NCBI GenBank assembly: GCA_003168375.1
Contig: PMSI01000005.1
Location: forward strand, 124,001-188,000
DNA length: 64,000 nt
Source: Vulcanimicrobiota bacterium
Lineage (GTDB): Bacteria > Vulcanimicrobiota > Vulcanimicrobiia > Vulcanimicrobiales > Vulcanimicrobiaceae
Direction of reading: 5' to 3'
The translations under genes were made by a program, and so were the position numbers. A model generated the notes under the pieces. It saw only the letters and a program-made list of their open reading frames with translations, was not told the origin of the DNA and searched no databases. Below are positions 34,894 through 42,932 of this stretch, piece after piece (positions within the stretch are counted from its first letter, which is position 1; each line of letters starts with the position of its first letter).

Positions 34894-34912
34894 CTTCATC
34901 CCGGAGAGCACG

Positions 34913-36697
34913 ATGATCAGCCCGCAGACCGCGACCGGCGAGCCGCAGTCGCCGACCCTCACCCTGACCGCCGCCTTCGAGGGGATCGAAGGCTCGTACT
35001 CGCACGCGGTCCTGGAAGCGTACGCGGCCCGCCGCGGCGTGCTCTTCGCGCCGCTCGGCTGCTCGTCGTACCGCGCGGTCGCGCACGCCGTGCTCTCCGG
35101 CCGCGCCGACCTCGGCCTGCTCCCGGTCGACAACGCGATCGCCGGGACGATCCGCGAAGGCTACGACGTCCTGGCCGAATACGAGCTGGACCTGTTGGCC
35201 GAGATCACCTGGCGAATGGAGCACAAGCTGCTCGGCGTCCCCGGCGCGACGCTCGCGGGGCTGCGCGAGATCGACTCGCACCCGGTCGTCCTCGCCGAGT
35301 GCGGCCGCTTCCTGGGCTCGCTCGCCGACGTGCGGCGCGTGCCGGTTCCCGACACCGGGATCGCCGCGCGCGACGTCGCGGCCGCGGCCGATCCGACGCG
35401 CGGTGCGATCGCCTCGGCGGACGCGGCGCTCCGCTACGGCTTGATCGAGCTCGCCGACACGATCGCCGATCACCCCGACAACTTCACGCGCTTCGTGCTG
35501 TTTCGCGCACCGAACGCGCTCGGGCTCGCGGCGGAGTTCGAGCCGGCCGAGGACTTCGCGGTCCGCAAGACCTCGCTGCTCTTCGCCGTCGCCGACGCGC
35601 CCGGCGCGCTCGGCCGCTGCCTCTCCATCCTCGGCGAACAAGGGCTGAACGTCTCCAAGCTGGACTCCAAGACGCGGCTCGGCGCGAACGCGCAGTCCTC
35701 GTTCTACGTCGACGTCGACGGCGACGTGCGTGACGAGCGCTTTGCCGAGGCGCTGCGCGCCCTGCGCGAGGTGACGGTCGCGCTGCACATCATCGGGAGC
35801 TACGACGCCTCGAGCGCGCCGGCGCGCGTGCGGCGCGAATCGACGATCGCCGTCGACGAGCGGCCCGCCGTCGTCCCGAAGCCCGATAAGGTCGCCTTCC
35901 CGAAGGCGCAGCGGCAGGGCGAGCATCACGTCCGTTCGCGCGTGATGGTTGGCAACGTCGCGATCGGCGACGGCAACTTCGTCATCATCGGCGGCCCGTG
36001 CAGCGTCGAATCGCGCGATCAGATCCTGACGACCGCCGAAGCGGTCGCGGCCGCCGGCGGCGTGATGCTGCGCGGCGGCGCGTTCAAACCGCGCACCTCG
36101 CCGTACGCGTTCCAGGGTCTCGGCTGGGAAGGTGTCGCGCTACTCGCCGAAGCGAGCCGCGCGAGCGGCTTGCCGATCGTCAGCGAGGTGATGAGCATCG
36201 ACCAGGTGGAGCGCATGGCGGCGTCGGTCGACTTGCTCCAGATCGGCGCGCGCAACATGCAGAACTACGACCTGCTCAAGGCGGTCGGCAAAGCGGAGCG
36301 TCCGGTGCTGCTCAAGCGCGGGATGGCGGCCTCGATCGACGAGCTGCTCGCGGCGGCCGAGTACATCCTGAGCGAAGGCAATCCCAACGTGATCCTGTGC
36401 GAGCGCGGGATCCGCACGTTCGAGACCGCCACGCGCAACACGCTCGACCTCTCGGCGATCCCGGTGCTGCGCGAGCGCAGCCACCTCCCGGTGCTGGTCG
36501 ACCCTTCCCACGGCGTCGGCGTCCGGCGCTGGATCGCGCCGCTCTGCCGAGCCGCGAAAGCAGTCGGAGCACACGGTCTCTTGCTCGAGGTCCATCCGAA
36601 CCCGGCGGAGGCGAAGTGCGACGCCGATCAAGCGCTCACGTTCGCCGATTTCCGGGCCATCGTCGCCGAGTTGGCGAGGATCCCGCTCCAGGCGTAA
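34913..36697 (+). CDS. fusion of prephenate dehydratase, ACT domain and DAHP synthase
   Basis: 594 aa joining the last step of phenylpyruvate synthesis to the first step of the shikimate pathway. Residues about 14-205 are prephenate dehydratase ([40 protein letters not shown], and the catalytic DNFTRFVLF). Residues about 220-302 form an ACT domain ([20 protein letters not shown]), with DSKT where Phe-binding enzymes have ESRP. Residues about 330-594 are a KDPS-like class I-beta DAHP synthase ([59 protein letters not shown]). No chorismate mutase is present. ATG 34913 follows GGAGAG. One ACT domain could let phenylalanine inhibit both activities. Expression is probably set by the attenuator in front. 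Confidence 0.93.
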   Translation: MISPQTATGEPQSPTLTLTAAFEGIEGSYSHAVLEAYAARRGVLFAPLGCSSYRAVAHAVLSGRADLGLLPVDNAIAGTIREGYDVLAEYELDLLAEITWRMEHKLLGVPGATLAGLREIDSHPVVLAECGRFLGSLADVRRVPVPDTGIAARDVAAAADPTRGAIASADAALRYGLIELADTIADHPDNFTRFVLFRAPNALGLAAEFEPAEDFAVRKTSLLFAVADAPGALGRCLSILGEQGLNVSKLDSKTRLGANAQSSFYVDVDGDVRDERFAEALRALREVTVALHIIGSYDASSAPARVRRESTIAVDERPAVVPKPDKVAFPKAQRQGEHHVRSRVMVGNVAIGDGNFVIIGGPCSVESRDQILTTAEAVAAAGGVMLRGGAFKPRTSPYAFQGLGWEGVALLAEASRASGLPIVSEVMSIDQVERMAASVDLLQIGARNMQNYDLLKAVGKAERPVLLKRGMAASIDELLAAAEYILSEGNPNVILCERGIRTFETATRNTLDLSAIPVLRERSHLPVLVDPSHGVGVRRWIAPLCRAAKAVGAHGLLLEVHPNPAEAKCDADQALTFADFRAIVAELARIPLQA

Positions 36698-36801
36698 GGC
36701 CCGAAATCGCACGATCCCAGCAATCTCACAGGACTCTCACCGAACTCCTCACGTTCCTCAGACACGGTGCTTCTCGCACCGCGACTCCAAGGAGGAGCAG
36801 C

Positions 36802-37455
36802 TTGAGGCCTCATTCTTTCATCCGAACTCTCGCCGTCGCGGCGCTGATCGCCGTGCCGTCGATGGCGCTGGCGGCACCCGACCAGAACACCAACAACAAC
36901 AACGGCTGCCGGGGCGGCCAATGGGTCAACGGCCAGTGCGTTTACAACAACAACAATAACAACAACAACAATAACAACAACGGCCGCTGGAACAACAACG
37001 GCAACAACAACAACAACGGCCAGCATGCCGACCGCGATGACCGCGCTCGGGCGGACCGCGAACGCTGGCAGCGCGAGCATCAGAACAACAACAACAACAA
37101 CAACAACAACGGCTCGTACAACAACGGCGGCTACAACAACGGCTCGTACAACAACGGCGGCTACAACAACGGCGCCTACAACAACGGCAGCTACAACAAC
37201 GGCGCGTCCAACAACGGCAACTGGAACTACGGCCGCGGCAACACGCTGACCGGCACGGTCTCCTCGTTCTCGCCGTACAACCTCTACCTGAGCAACGGCC
37301 GGCACGTCGACCTGCACAACGGCACGGTGATCAACCCGACCGGGACCAACCTCTCACCCGGGATGCGCGTGCGCATCGTCGGCAACCAGAACTCGGACGG
37401 CACGTTCAATGCCAACGAGATCGACGTCGTGGGCAATGGTGGCTACGGCCGTTAA
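36802..37455 (+). CDS. secreted Asn-rich low-complexity protein with C-terminal OB-like domain
   Basis: 217 aa from a TTG seven bases after GGAGG (AAGGAGGAGCAGC). Signal peptide FIRTLAVAALIAVPSMALAA. Then comes an Asn-rich region (residues about 30-145) of poly-Asn runs and NNG[ST/GA]YNNG-type units, interrupted by a charged spacer ADRDDRARADRERWQREHQ. The last 70 residues fold differently: NTLTGTVSSFSPYNLYLSNG, VDLHNGTVINPTGTNLSPGM, RVRIVGNQNSDGTFNANEID, a pattern like DUF5666/OB-fold domains of exported proteins. Function unknown; the Asn-rich part may form a flexible, hydrated or aggregating surface segment. Confidence 0.8.
   Translation: MRPHSFIRTLAVAALIAVPSMALAAPDQNTNNNNGCRGGQWVNGQCVYNNNNNNNNNNNNGRWNNNGNNNNNGQHADRDDRARADRERWQREHQNNNNNNNNNGSYNNGGYNNGSYNNGGYNNGAYNNGSYNNGASNNGNWNYGRGNTLTGTVSSFSPYNLYLSNGRHVDLHNGTVINPTGTNLSPGMRVRIVGNQNSDGTFNANEIDVVGNGGYGR
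36889..37217 (+). repeat. AAC trinucleotide-rich repeat tract in coding sequence
   Basis: Runs of AAC (up to about nine in a row) plus repeats of TACAACAACGGC encode the Asn-rich part of the secreted protein. The tract could expand or contract in frame, since its units are multiples of three. Confidence 0.85.
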
Positions 37456-37494
37456 GGCTACCCCGCGCTGACCTCCGGGAACCCGGGGGACTGT

Positions 37495-37521
37495 GGGCCG
37501 GTGATCGAAGATTACCGGCCC
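37495..37521 (+). terminator. hairpin terminator after the Asn-rich gene
   Basis: GGGCCGGT (37495-37502) pairs perfectly with ACCGGCCC (37514-37521) around an 11-base loop and is followed by TTCGCATT. It sits between the Asn-rich gene and the class II aldolase gene and probably ends the former transcript. Confidence 0.55.
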
Positions 37522-37544
37522 TTCGCATTCCCCGGGAGCATTCG

Positions 37545-38315
37545 ATGAGCGCGACCGTCACCGATCTCACCCCTGCCGGCGCCGGAGCCTCCACCGAGGA
37601 GCGACGGGCGCGCATCGACCTGGCCGCCGCGTACCGGCTGGTCGCGCACTACGGCTGGGACGACCTGATCTTCACTCACATCTCGGTGCGCGTCCCCGGG
37701 CCCGAGCACCACTTCCTGATCAACCCGTACGGGATGCTCTTCAGCGAGATCACCGCGTCGTGCCTGATCAAGGTCGATCTCGACGGCAACGTCGTCGAAC
37801 CGACGCCGTACTTCTTCAACCCGGCCGGCTTCACGATCCACAGCGCGGTCCACGCAGCCCGCGAGGACGCGAAGTGCGTGCTGCACCTGCACACGGTCGC
37901 GGGCGTCGCCGTCTCGTGTCAGGAAGGCGGCTTGCTCCCCCTCAACCAGACCGCGATGCTGCTGAACGATCAGATCGCGTACCACGAGTACGAAGGCGTC
38001 GCGCTGCTGCTCGACGAGCGTCCGCGCCTGGTCGCCGATCTCGGGACCAAGAACGCGATGCTGCTGCGCAACCACGGGACGCTCACCGTCGGCGCGACGG
38101 TCGGCGAGGCGTTTCTGGCGATGTACTTCCTCGAGCGCTCGTGCGCGACGCAGGTCGCGCTGCTCGCCGGCGGCGTCGCGCTGCACTACCCCTCGGCCGA
38201 GGTCCAAGAGGTCGTGAAGCAGCAGGCCGGGCACGGCGTTCCGCAGGTCGCGAAGCTCGCCTGGGACGCGCAGCTGCGGATGCTCGACGCGAAGGATCCG
38301 AGCTACAAGAACTGA
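37545..38315 (+). CDS. class II aldolase/adducin family protein
   Basis: 256 aa, cytosolic Zn-dependent fold. Family motifs: YRLVAHYGWDDLIFTHISVR (substrate loop), HFLINPYGMLFSEITASCLI, the metal ligands in HSAVHAAREDAKCVLHLHTV near residue 110, and AMLLRNHGTLTVGATVGEAF with the third histidine near residue 175. Closest in style to the group including fuculose-phosphate aldolase-like and adducin-like proteins of unknown substrate. The next gene, glutathionyl-hydroquinone reductase, starts 14 bp downstream, so they are probably co-transcribed. Confidence 0.88.
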   Translation: MSATVTDLTPAGAGASTEERRARIDLAAAYRLVAHYGWDDLIFTHISVRVPGPEHHFLINPYGMLFSEITASCLIKVDLDGNVVEPTPYFFNPAGFTIHSAVHAAREDAKCVLHLHTVAGVAVSCQEGGLLPLNQTAMLLNDQIAYHEYEGVALLLDERPRLVADLGTKNAMLLRNHGTLTVGATVGEAFLAMYFLERSCATQVALLAGGVALHYPSAEVQEVVKQQAGHGVPQVAKLAWDAQLRMLDAKDPSYKN

Positions 38316-38329
38316 CGCAGGCCCTGACG

Positions 38330-39265
38330 GTGAAAACGCAGTTCCCGCACGAGACGGTCGAAGGGCGCTTCGTCCGCCAGGGCGATGCGTTCCGCGACTG
38401 GGTGAAGGCCGACGGGTCGACGCCCTACGCGCCGGAGTTCGGGCGCTACCACCTGTACGTCTCGCTGGCGTGTCCGTGGGCGCACCGCACGATCATCGTG
38501 CGCGCGCTCAAAGGGCTCGAGGACGCGATCGGGATGTCGGTCGTCGATCCGCTCCGCGACGAGTTGGGCTGGGCGTTCCGCGAGGTCGACGCCGCGACGA
38601 CCGGCGATCCGGTCAACGGGTTCACCTACCTCGCCGAAGCCTATCAGGCGACCGATCCGCGCTATCACGGCCGCGTCACGGTCCCCGTGCTCTGGGACAC
38701 GCAGACGAAGCGGATCGTCAGCAACTCCGACGACGACATCATGCGGATGTTCGAGACCGAGTTCGAACCGTTCGCGCGGCATGACCTCGACCTGTATCCC
38801 CACGCGCACCGGGCCGAGATCGACCGCTTGAACGGCGTGATCTACGAAACGGTGAACGACGGCGTCTACCGCGCCGGCTTCGCCGCGACGCAAGCCGCGT
38901 ACGAGCCGCCCGCGTACCGGCTGTTCGAGCAGCTCGACGCGCTCGACGCGCTGCTCGCGAAGCAGCGCTACCTGTTCGGATCGGCGCCGGTCGAAACGGA
39001 CTGGCGACTCTTCGTGACGCTGATCCGCTTCGACGCCGTGTACCACGGCCATTTCAAATGCAACCTGCGCCGGATCGTGGACTACCCGAACCTGTCAGGC
39101 TACCTGCGCGACCTCTACCAAGTGCGCGGCGTCGCGCACACGGTGAACTTTGATCACATCAAACGCCACTACTACATGACGCACGACGAGATCAACCCCA
39201 CCCGAATCGTCCCGATCGGCCCGCTCCAAAACCTAACCGCCCCCCACAACCGCGACCGCTTCTAA
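38330..39265 (+). CDS. glutathionyl-hydroquinone reductase (Xi-class glutathione transferase)
   Basis: 311 aa from a GTG. The catalytic cysteine lies in LYVSLACPWAHRTIIVRALK near residue 47. Other Xi-class features: VTVPVLWDTQTKRIVSNSDD near 122, the Tyr-bearing segment NGVIYETVNDGVYRAGFA near 172, and the C-terminal RLFVTLIRFDAVYHGHFKCN followed by YYMTHDEINPTRIVPIGP. These enzymes release glutathione from glutathionyl-hydroquinones formed during breakdown of aromatic compounds, matching the protocatechuate genes further on. Partner gene upstream is a class II aldolase. Confidence 0.9.
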   Translation: MKTQFPHETVEGRFVRQGDAFRDWVKADGSTPYAPEFGRYHLYVSLACPWAHRTIIVRALKGLEDAIGMSVVDPLRDELGWAFREVDAATTGDPVNGFTYLAEAYQATDPRYHGRVTVPVLWDTQTKRIVSNSDDDIMRMFETEFEPFARHDLDLYPHAHRAEIDRLNGVIYETVNDGVYRAGFAATQAAYEPPAYRLFEQLDALDALLAKQRYLFGSAPVETDWRLFVTLIRFDAVYHGHFKCNLRRIVDYPNLSGYLRDLYQVRGVAHTVNFDHIKRHYYMTHDEINPTRIVPIGPLQNLTAPHNRDRF

Positions 39266-39280
39266 ACTCTGAGCGCCCCA

Positions 39281-39306
39281 TTGTCACCCTGAGCTTGTCG
39301 AAGGGT
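39281..39306 (+). repeat. dispersed repeat, intergenic copy
   Basis: TTGTCACCCTGAGCTTGTCG then AAGGGT, identical over the core to the copy at 42.21 kb. It follows the reductase gene by 15 bp and may act as the end of that transcript. Confidence 0.85.
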
Positions 39307-39405
39307 GCGGCCCCCATTACCGTCACGCCGAAGCCTCCGGCGGAATGTCGTCGCAAGCGGCGAACGCCTGCCGACATCCCGTCTTTCTCCTAGGAGGTCG
39401 ATTCC

Positions 39406-39600
39406 ATGAGCCGTTTCCTGTCCGCGGCGCTCGCGCTCGCGTTCGTCGCCTCACTCGCCATCGGCGCCGATGCGAAGTCGTGCAGAGACGCGAAGGGTCA
39501 CTTCGTGAAATGCCCCCCGTCGGCGATGGCGCCGATGAAGAACAAGCCCTGTCGCGACAAAAAGGGTCACTTCATGAAGTGCAAGACGAAGGCGATGTAA
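39406..39600 (+). CDS. small secreted protein with two CRDxKGHFxKC motifs
   Basis: 64 residues: signal peptide SRFLSAALALAFVASLAIGA, then a 40-residue basic mature peptide with SCRDAKGHFVKCPP and PCRDKKGHFMKCKT. The four Cys (two per repeat) could make disulfides. A TAGGAGG site lies nine bases before the ATG. Similar CRDxKGxFxKC peptides are common but uncharacterised in soil bacteria. Confidence 0.8.
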   Translation: MSRFLSAALALAFVASLAIGADAKSCRDAKGHFVKCPPSAMAPMKNKPCRDKKGHFMKCKTKAM

Positions 39601-39678
39601 CGATCCTGTCGGTCTGGGGCTGGGCGCGGCGCTTCGGAGCCGCGCCCGGTCGCTCGTCCCGCGCGCCCGCGACCGCGT

Positions 39679-40071
39679 CTAGAAGTTCTTGTAAAAAGCG
39701 TCGTACAGCGGCATGAGAGCGCCGGGTCCCGACACCAGAACGATGACACCACCGCGGCCGGCGGGTGAGCCTTGGGGTGTTGCATTCAAGCAGAACACCC
39801 TGATGGCGTTCGAACCCTTCGTACCGTACACGAGCGTCGCGAAGCCGTTGGTCACCGAACCGACTCCCGTGTATCCGGTCTTGGACAGCGAAAGCGTCGC
39901 CTTCGTCGCGCAGCCGATGATGTCGATGCCCTCATTCAGCGCGCTCGCACCGATGGTAAGCGGGTTCGCCGCCGGCTCCGCGGCGGTCGCGGGGCACGTG
40001 CTCGCCGCGATGGCGGCCGCGAGAAACAAAGAGCCGCCGCCGGCCAGACAACGCCGTAGGAGTCGCCGCAT
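39679..40071 (-). CDS. small secreted protein of unknown function
   Basis: 130 aa. Signal peptide RRCLAGGGSLFLAAAIAAST, cleavage near ATAAEP. The mature part is a run of small beta strands (TKATLSLSKTGYTGVGSVTN, GFATLVYGTKGSNAIRVFCL, GGVIVLVSGPGALMPLYDAF) with two Cys that could pair. Not recognised. Divergent from the antiporter gene, 113 bp away. Confidence 0.68.
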   Translation of the reverse strand: MRRLLRRCLAGGGSLFLAAAIAASTCPATAAEPAANPLTIGASALNEGIDIIGCATKATLSLSKTGYTGVGSVTNGFATLVYGTKGSNAIRVFCLNATPQGSPAGRGGVIVLVSGPGALMPLYDAFYKNF

Positions 40072-40150
40072 GATGATGGTCCGCCTTACTTGGAAGCTGC
40101 GTTCGTGTTGGCACCCAGTTAGGTCGCGTTGCCTGCCGAAAGTACCTTTT

Positions 40151-40178
40151 TTGCGCCGGCGCCCGGCTGTGCTAGGAT
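40151..40178 (+). promoter_or_regulatory. possible promoter of the antiporter gene
   Basis: TTGCGC at 40151, 16-base spacer, TAGGAT at 40173-40178. The expected start point falls at or just before the ATG at 40185, implying a leaderless message; there is no ribosome binding site there. Confidence 0.45.
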
Positions 40179-40184
40179 CGACGG

Positions 40185-41804
40185 ATGAACGGGGCGGTCT
40201 CCGTCGATCTGGCGGTCATCTTCGTCGCGATCCTCGTCCTGGTCTCGGTCGCCAACCGGATCGGCGTCGCGTACCCCATCATGCTGGTCCTCGGCGGGAT
40301 CGCGATCGGATACGTCCCGGGGATCCCGCCGCTCGCGATGCCGCCCGAGCTGGTGCTCACGATCTTCCTTCCGCCACTGCTCTACTGGGAGAGCGTGACG
40401 GCGCCGACCAGCGAGTTCTTCTCCGGCTCCGGCTTGTGGTGGATCTTTCAACTTGCCTTCGGGCTGGTCATCATCACGATGCTCGCCGTCGCCGCGGTCG
40501 CGCACGTGATGATCCCGGCGCTGGCGTGGGGGCCTGCGCTCGTGCTCGGCGCGATCGTCTCATCGACCGACGAGGTCGCCTTCGCGCCGATCATCGCGCG
40601 GATCCCGCTCCCGCGTCACGTGATCGCCACCATCGAAGGCGAGAGCCTGGTCAACGACGCGACCTCGCTCGTCCTCTACAGCATCGGGATCGCCGCCGTC
40701 GTCAGCGGGACGTTCTCGTTCCCGCACGCGCTCGGCGAGCTGGCGGTGTCGGTCGTCGGCGCGATCGCGATCGGCGGCGCGGCGGCGCTGCTGTGCGTCG
40801 CGGCGTGGCAGCTCACCAAGGACGATGCGCTGCAGGCGATGGTCTCGCTGATGGCGCCGTACCTCGCCTACCTTCCGGCCCAGCATTTCCACGTCTCGGG
40901 GGTGCTCGCCGTGGTCACGGCGGGGCTGGTCGTCACGCACTACACGCCGCGGGTGTTGACGCCGCGCGCACGGGAGCGCGGGAGTGGCTTCTGGGTCACC
41001 GCGGTCTTCATGGCCAACGCGTTCATCTTCGTCCTGGTCGGCATGCAGTTCCACCAAATCCTCGGAACGCTGCATCGCTTCCACCCCGTACAACTGATCG
41101 GCTACGGGCTCGCGATCAGCGCGACGGCGATCGTCGTGCGCCTGGTGTGGGTCTTCGGGCAGGCGCTGCTGCCGGCGACGAACGAGCCCGAGCATATCGA
41201 CGGGAAGGCCGATTGGTCGCACGTCGCCGTGCTCGCGTGGGCCGGGATGCGCGGCGGGATCTCGCTGGCCGCCGCGCTCGCGATCCCGCTCGAAGCGGCG
41301 GCGCGGCCGTTTCCTGACCGCGATCTCATCATCTTCCTCACCTTCTGCGTGCTGCTCGCGACGCTCGTCGGGCAAGGCGGCACCTTGCCCTTCATCCTTC
41401 GCTGGCTGAAGGTGACGGACGACGGGACCGACGAGCGCGAGGAGCGCATCGCCCTCGCCGCCACGGCGAAGGCCGCGCTGAAGCGCCTCGACGAGCTGGC
41501 CGGCAGCGGCGACGTTCCGCCGGAGATCTGTGACGTGCTGCGCCGACGCTTCCGCCGCCGCTGGGCCGAGTTCGGCGTCGATGAGGGGGAGGAAGACGGC
41601 GCGGCGGCGCGCTTCGGAACGCGCATCAGAAAACTCGAGTCGGAGCTGGTCGACGCCCAGCGCACGGCGCTGATCCGCCTTCGCCGCGAGGGCAAAGTCG
41701 ACAACACCGTCATGCGCCGCGTTCAGCGGCTGCTCGACCTCCAATCGGAGGAGACGGAACTGCTCGAATCGACCGGCCATTCCGACATCGAAGAAGGCCC
41801 GTAG
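40185..41804 (+). CDS. Na+/H+ antiporter, CPA1 (NhaP) family
   Basis: 539-aa inner-membrane protein with about 12 helices in the first 400 residues. The ion-binding pair Asn-Asp is in ESLVNDATSLVLYSIGIAA near residue 157; other CPA1 features are ILVLVSVANRIGVAYPIMLV, FLPPLLYWESVTAPTSEF, AIVSSTDEVAFAPI and AWAGMRGGISLAAALAIPLE near 350. A 130-residue cytosolic charged tail (SGDVPPEICDVLRRRFRRRW) follows and may bind regulators. It exports Na+ or K+ in exchange for protons and so controls pH and salt. It stands alone in its operon. Confidence 0.93.
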   Translation: MNGAVSVDLAVIFVAILVLVSVANRIGVAYPIMLVLGGIAIGYVPGIPPLAMPPELVLTIFLPPLLYWESVTAPTSEFFSGSGLWWIFQLAFGLVIITMLAVAAVAHVMIPALAWGPALVLGAIVSSTDEVAFAPIIARIPLPRHVIATIEGESLVNDATSLVLYSIGIAAVVSGTFSFPHALGELAVSVVGAIAIGGAAALLCVAAWQLTKDDALQAMVSLMAPYLAYLPAQHFHVSGVLAVVTAGLVVTHYTPRVLTPRARERGSGFWVTAVFMANAFIFVLVGMQFHQILGTLHRFHPVQLIGYGLAISATAIVVRLVWVFGQALLPATNEPEHIDGKADWSHVAVLAWAGMRGGISLAAALAIPLEAAARPFPDRDLIIFLTFCVLLATLVGQGGTLPFILRWLKVTDDGTDEREERIALAATAKAALKRLDELAGSGDVPPEICDVLRRRFRRRWAEFGVDEGEEDGAAARFGTRIRKLESELVDAQRTALIRLRREGKVDNTVMRRVQRLLDLQSEETELLESTGHSDIEEGP

Positions 41805-41807
41805 CGT

Positions 41808-42197
41808 TCAGCGTTCCGCTTCGGCCGCGTCCCATTCCGGCGCGAGGGCGCCGTAGCGAAACATCTCGCTCGGTTCGTGCTGCGTGAACTCGACGACGAT
41901 CTGCTGCTCCGGCAACCGCGTGGCGCGCGCGATCAGCACGACGAGGTCGCGTGCGAGCCGTTCGCGCTGCGCCGCATCCCGGCCGCGGCGAACATCGCAC
42001 ATCAGCACCGCGACGTCGGCGAGCGCACCGTCTTGATAGCGAAACGGTCCGCCCTCGCCCGCATCGCGGATGCAGATCGAGGGGATGTGGCGGCCGGTCT
42101 CCATCACCGCCGCATAGCGCTCGCCGATCGCTTCGGCGAGCCCGCGTTTCGTCGCCGCGTCGAGCGGCGCCGGGACGTCAAGCTGCAAGTAGGGCAT
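41808..42197 (-). CDS. tautomerase-family protein (4-oxalocrotonate/CHMI-like fold)
   Basis: 129 aa. The N-terminus MPYLQLDVPAPLDAATKRGL keeps the Pro residue that is the general base once the Met is removed. The rest (AEAIGERYAAVMETGRHIPS, RLPEQQIVVEFTQHEPSEMF) fits a double beta-alpha-beta tautomerase subunit of the long (malonate-semialdehyde decarboxylase/CHMI) type. Located 33 bp after the class II aldolase on the same strand and near the protocatechuate genes, it may isomerise a keto/enol intermediate; this is inference. The dispersed repeat lies just upstream of it. Confidence 0.75.
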   Translation of the reverse strand: MPYLQLDVPAPLDAATKRGLAEAIGERYAAVMETGRHIPSICIRDAGEGGPFRYQDGALADVAVLMCDVRRGRDAAQRERLARDLVVLIARATRLPEQQIVVEFTQHEPSEMFRYGALAPEWDAAEAER

Positions 42198-42205
42198 CTA
42201 TCTCG

Positions 42206-42241
42206 TTGTCACCCTGAGCTTGTCGAAGGGTCAGGATGACA
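42206..42241. repeat. dispersed repeat, longest copy; forms a hairpin
   Basis: GTCACCCTGA (42208-42217) and TCAGGATGAC (42231-42240) can pair as a ten-base stem with one G-U, enclosing GCTTGTCGAAGGG. This is the fullest copy of the element. Its right arm supplies the stop codon of the class II aldolase gene (42231-42233). Confidence 0.85.
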
Positions 42242-42932
42242 CGGAGACGGCGCGCGACCAAAGCTCCCAGGCGCGCGCGATCTGACCTGCGTTCGCAGCG
42301 CTGGAGCGCAGCGCTTCCTTGTCGCTGAGGAACGTCACCTCGCCCATCCGCATCGCCTCGGCTTGCAGGCGCGCGTTGACCTCCGCGTAGACCGCGCGGA
42401 AGACCGCTTCCGGCAGGCTCCGCCCGACCGTCGTCGAGCCGTGGCCGCGCATCAGCACCATGGGGTTGTCGCCGAGCGACGCCGCGAGCGCGTCGCCGAG
42501 GCTCTCGTCGCGGACGAGCATGTCGTTGTCCGGGCCGGCCGCGTCGCGAATCTCGAACACCGGGACCGGCCCTCGCAGGAACGAGCTCATGTGGAATACG
42601 GGCCGCAGCGTGACGCCCGCGACGACGCCGAACGGGATCACCGCCGGCGAGTGGTTGTGCACGACCGCACCGACGTCCGGCCGCACACGATAGATCGACC
42701 CGTGGATGAACCGCTCGAGGTACGGCGTACGGCTGTCGCCGCCCAGCGCCGCCCCGTCGAGCGCGAACGCCATCACGTCCTGGGCGGTGACCAGCGCGGG
42801 CGCAATGTTGCGCGCCAGCAAGAACCGCTCGGGATCGCGGACGTCGCGCACGCTGACGTGCCCGAACCCGTCGACGACGCCGCGCTCGTAGAGAATCCGA
42901 TTCGCCAGCACGAGCTCTTCGTTTAGGTCCAC
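42231..42932 (-). CDS. class II aldolase/adducin family protein
   Basis: About 233 aa. Metal site and fold motifs: LYERGVVDGFGHVSVRDVRD, FLLARNIAPALVTAQDVMAF, HGSIYRVRPDVGAVVHNHSP near residue 90, and MVLMRGHGSTTVGRSLPEAV near 165. It differs from the aldolase at 37.5 kb, which has HLHT where this has HNHS. The GTG at 42932 overlaps the end of the binding-protein gene upstream by 10 bp, and a larger upstream start is not credible since that sequence encodes the binding protein. Likely a lyase or decarboxylase for an aromatic or sugar-acid breakdown product; substrate unknown. Confidence 0.82.
   Translation of the reverse strand: MDLNEELVLANRILYERGVVDGFGHVSVRDVRDPERFLLARNIAPALVTAQDVMAFALDGAALGGDSRTPYLERFIHGSIYRVRPDVGAVVHNHSPAVIPFGVVAGVTLRPVFHMSSFLRGPVPVFEIRDAAGPDNDMLVRDESLGDALAASLGDNPMVLMRGHGSTTVGRSLPEAVFRAVYAEVNARLQAEAMRMGEVTFLSDKEALRSSAANAGQIARAWELWSRAVSVSS

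Noticed and set aside
36889-37217. CRISPR-like array
   Set aside because: The TACAACAACGGC repeats lack spacers of constant length and stay in frame in a coding region.
36628-37317. Val-rich 229-codon minus-strand frame
   Set aside because: Arises from reading the AAC repeat backwards (GTT = Val); no start signals and no real composition.
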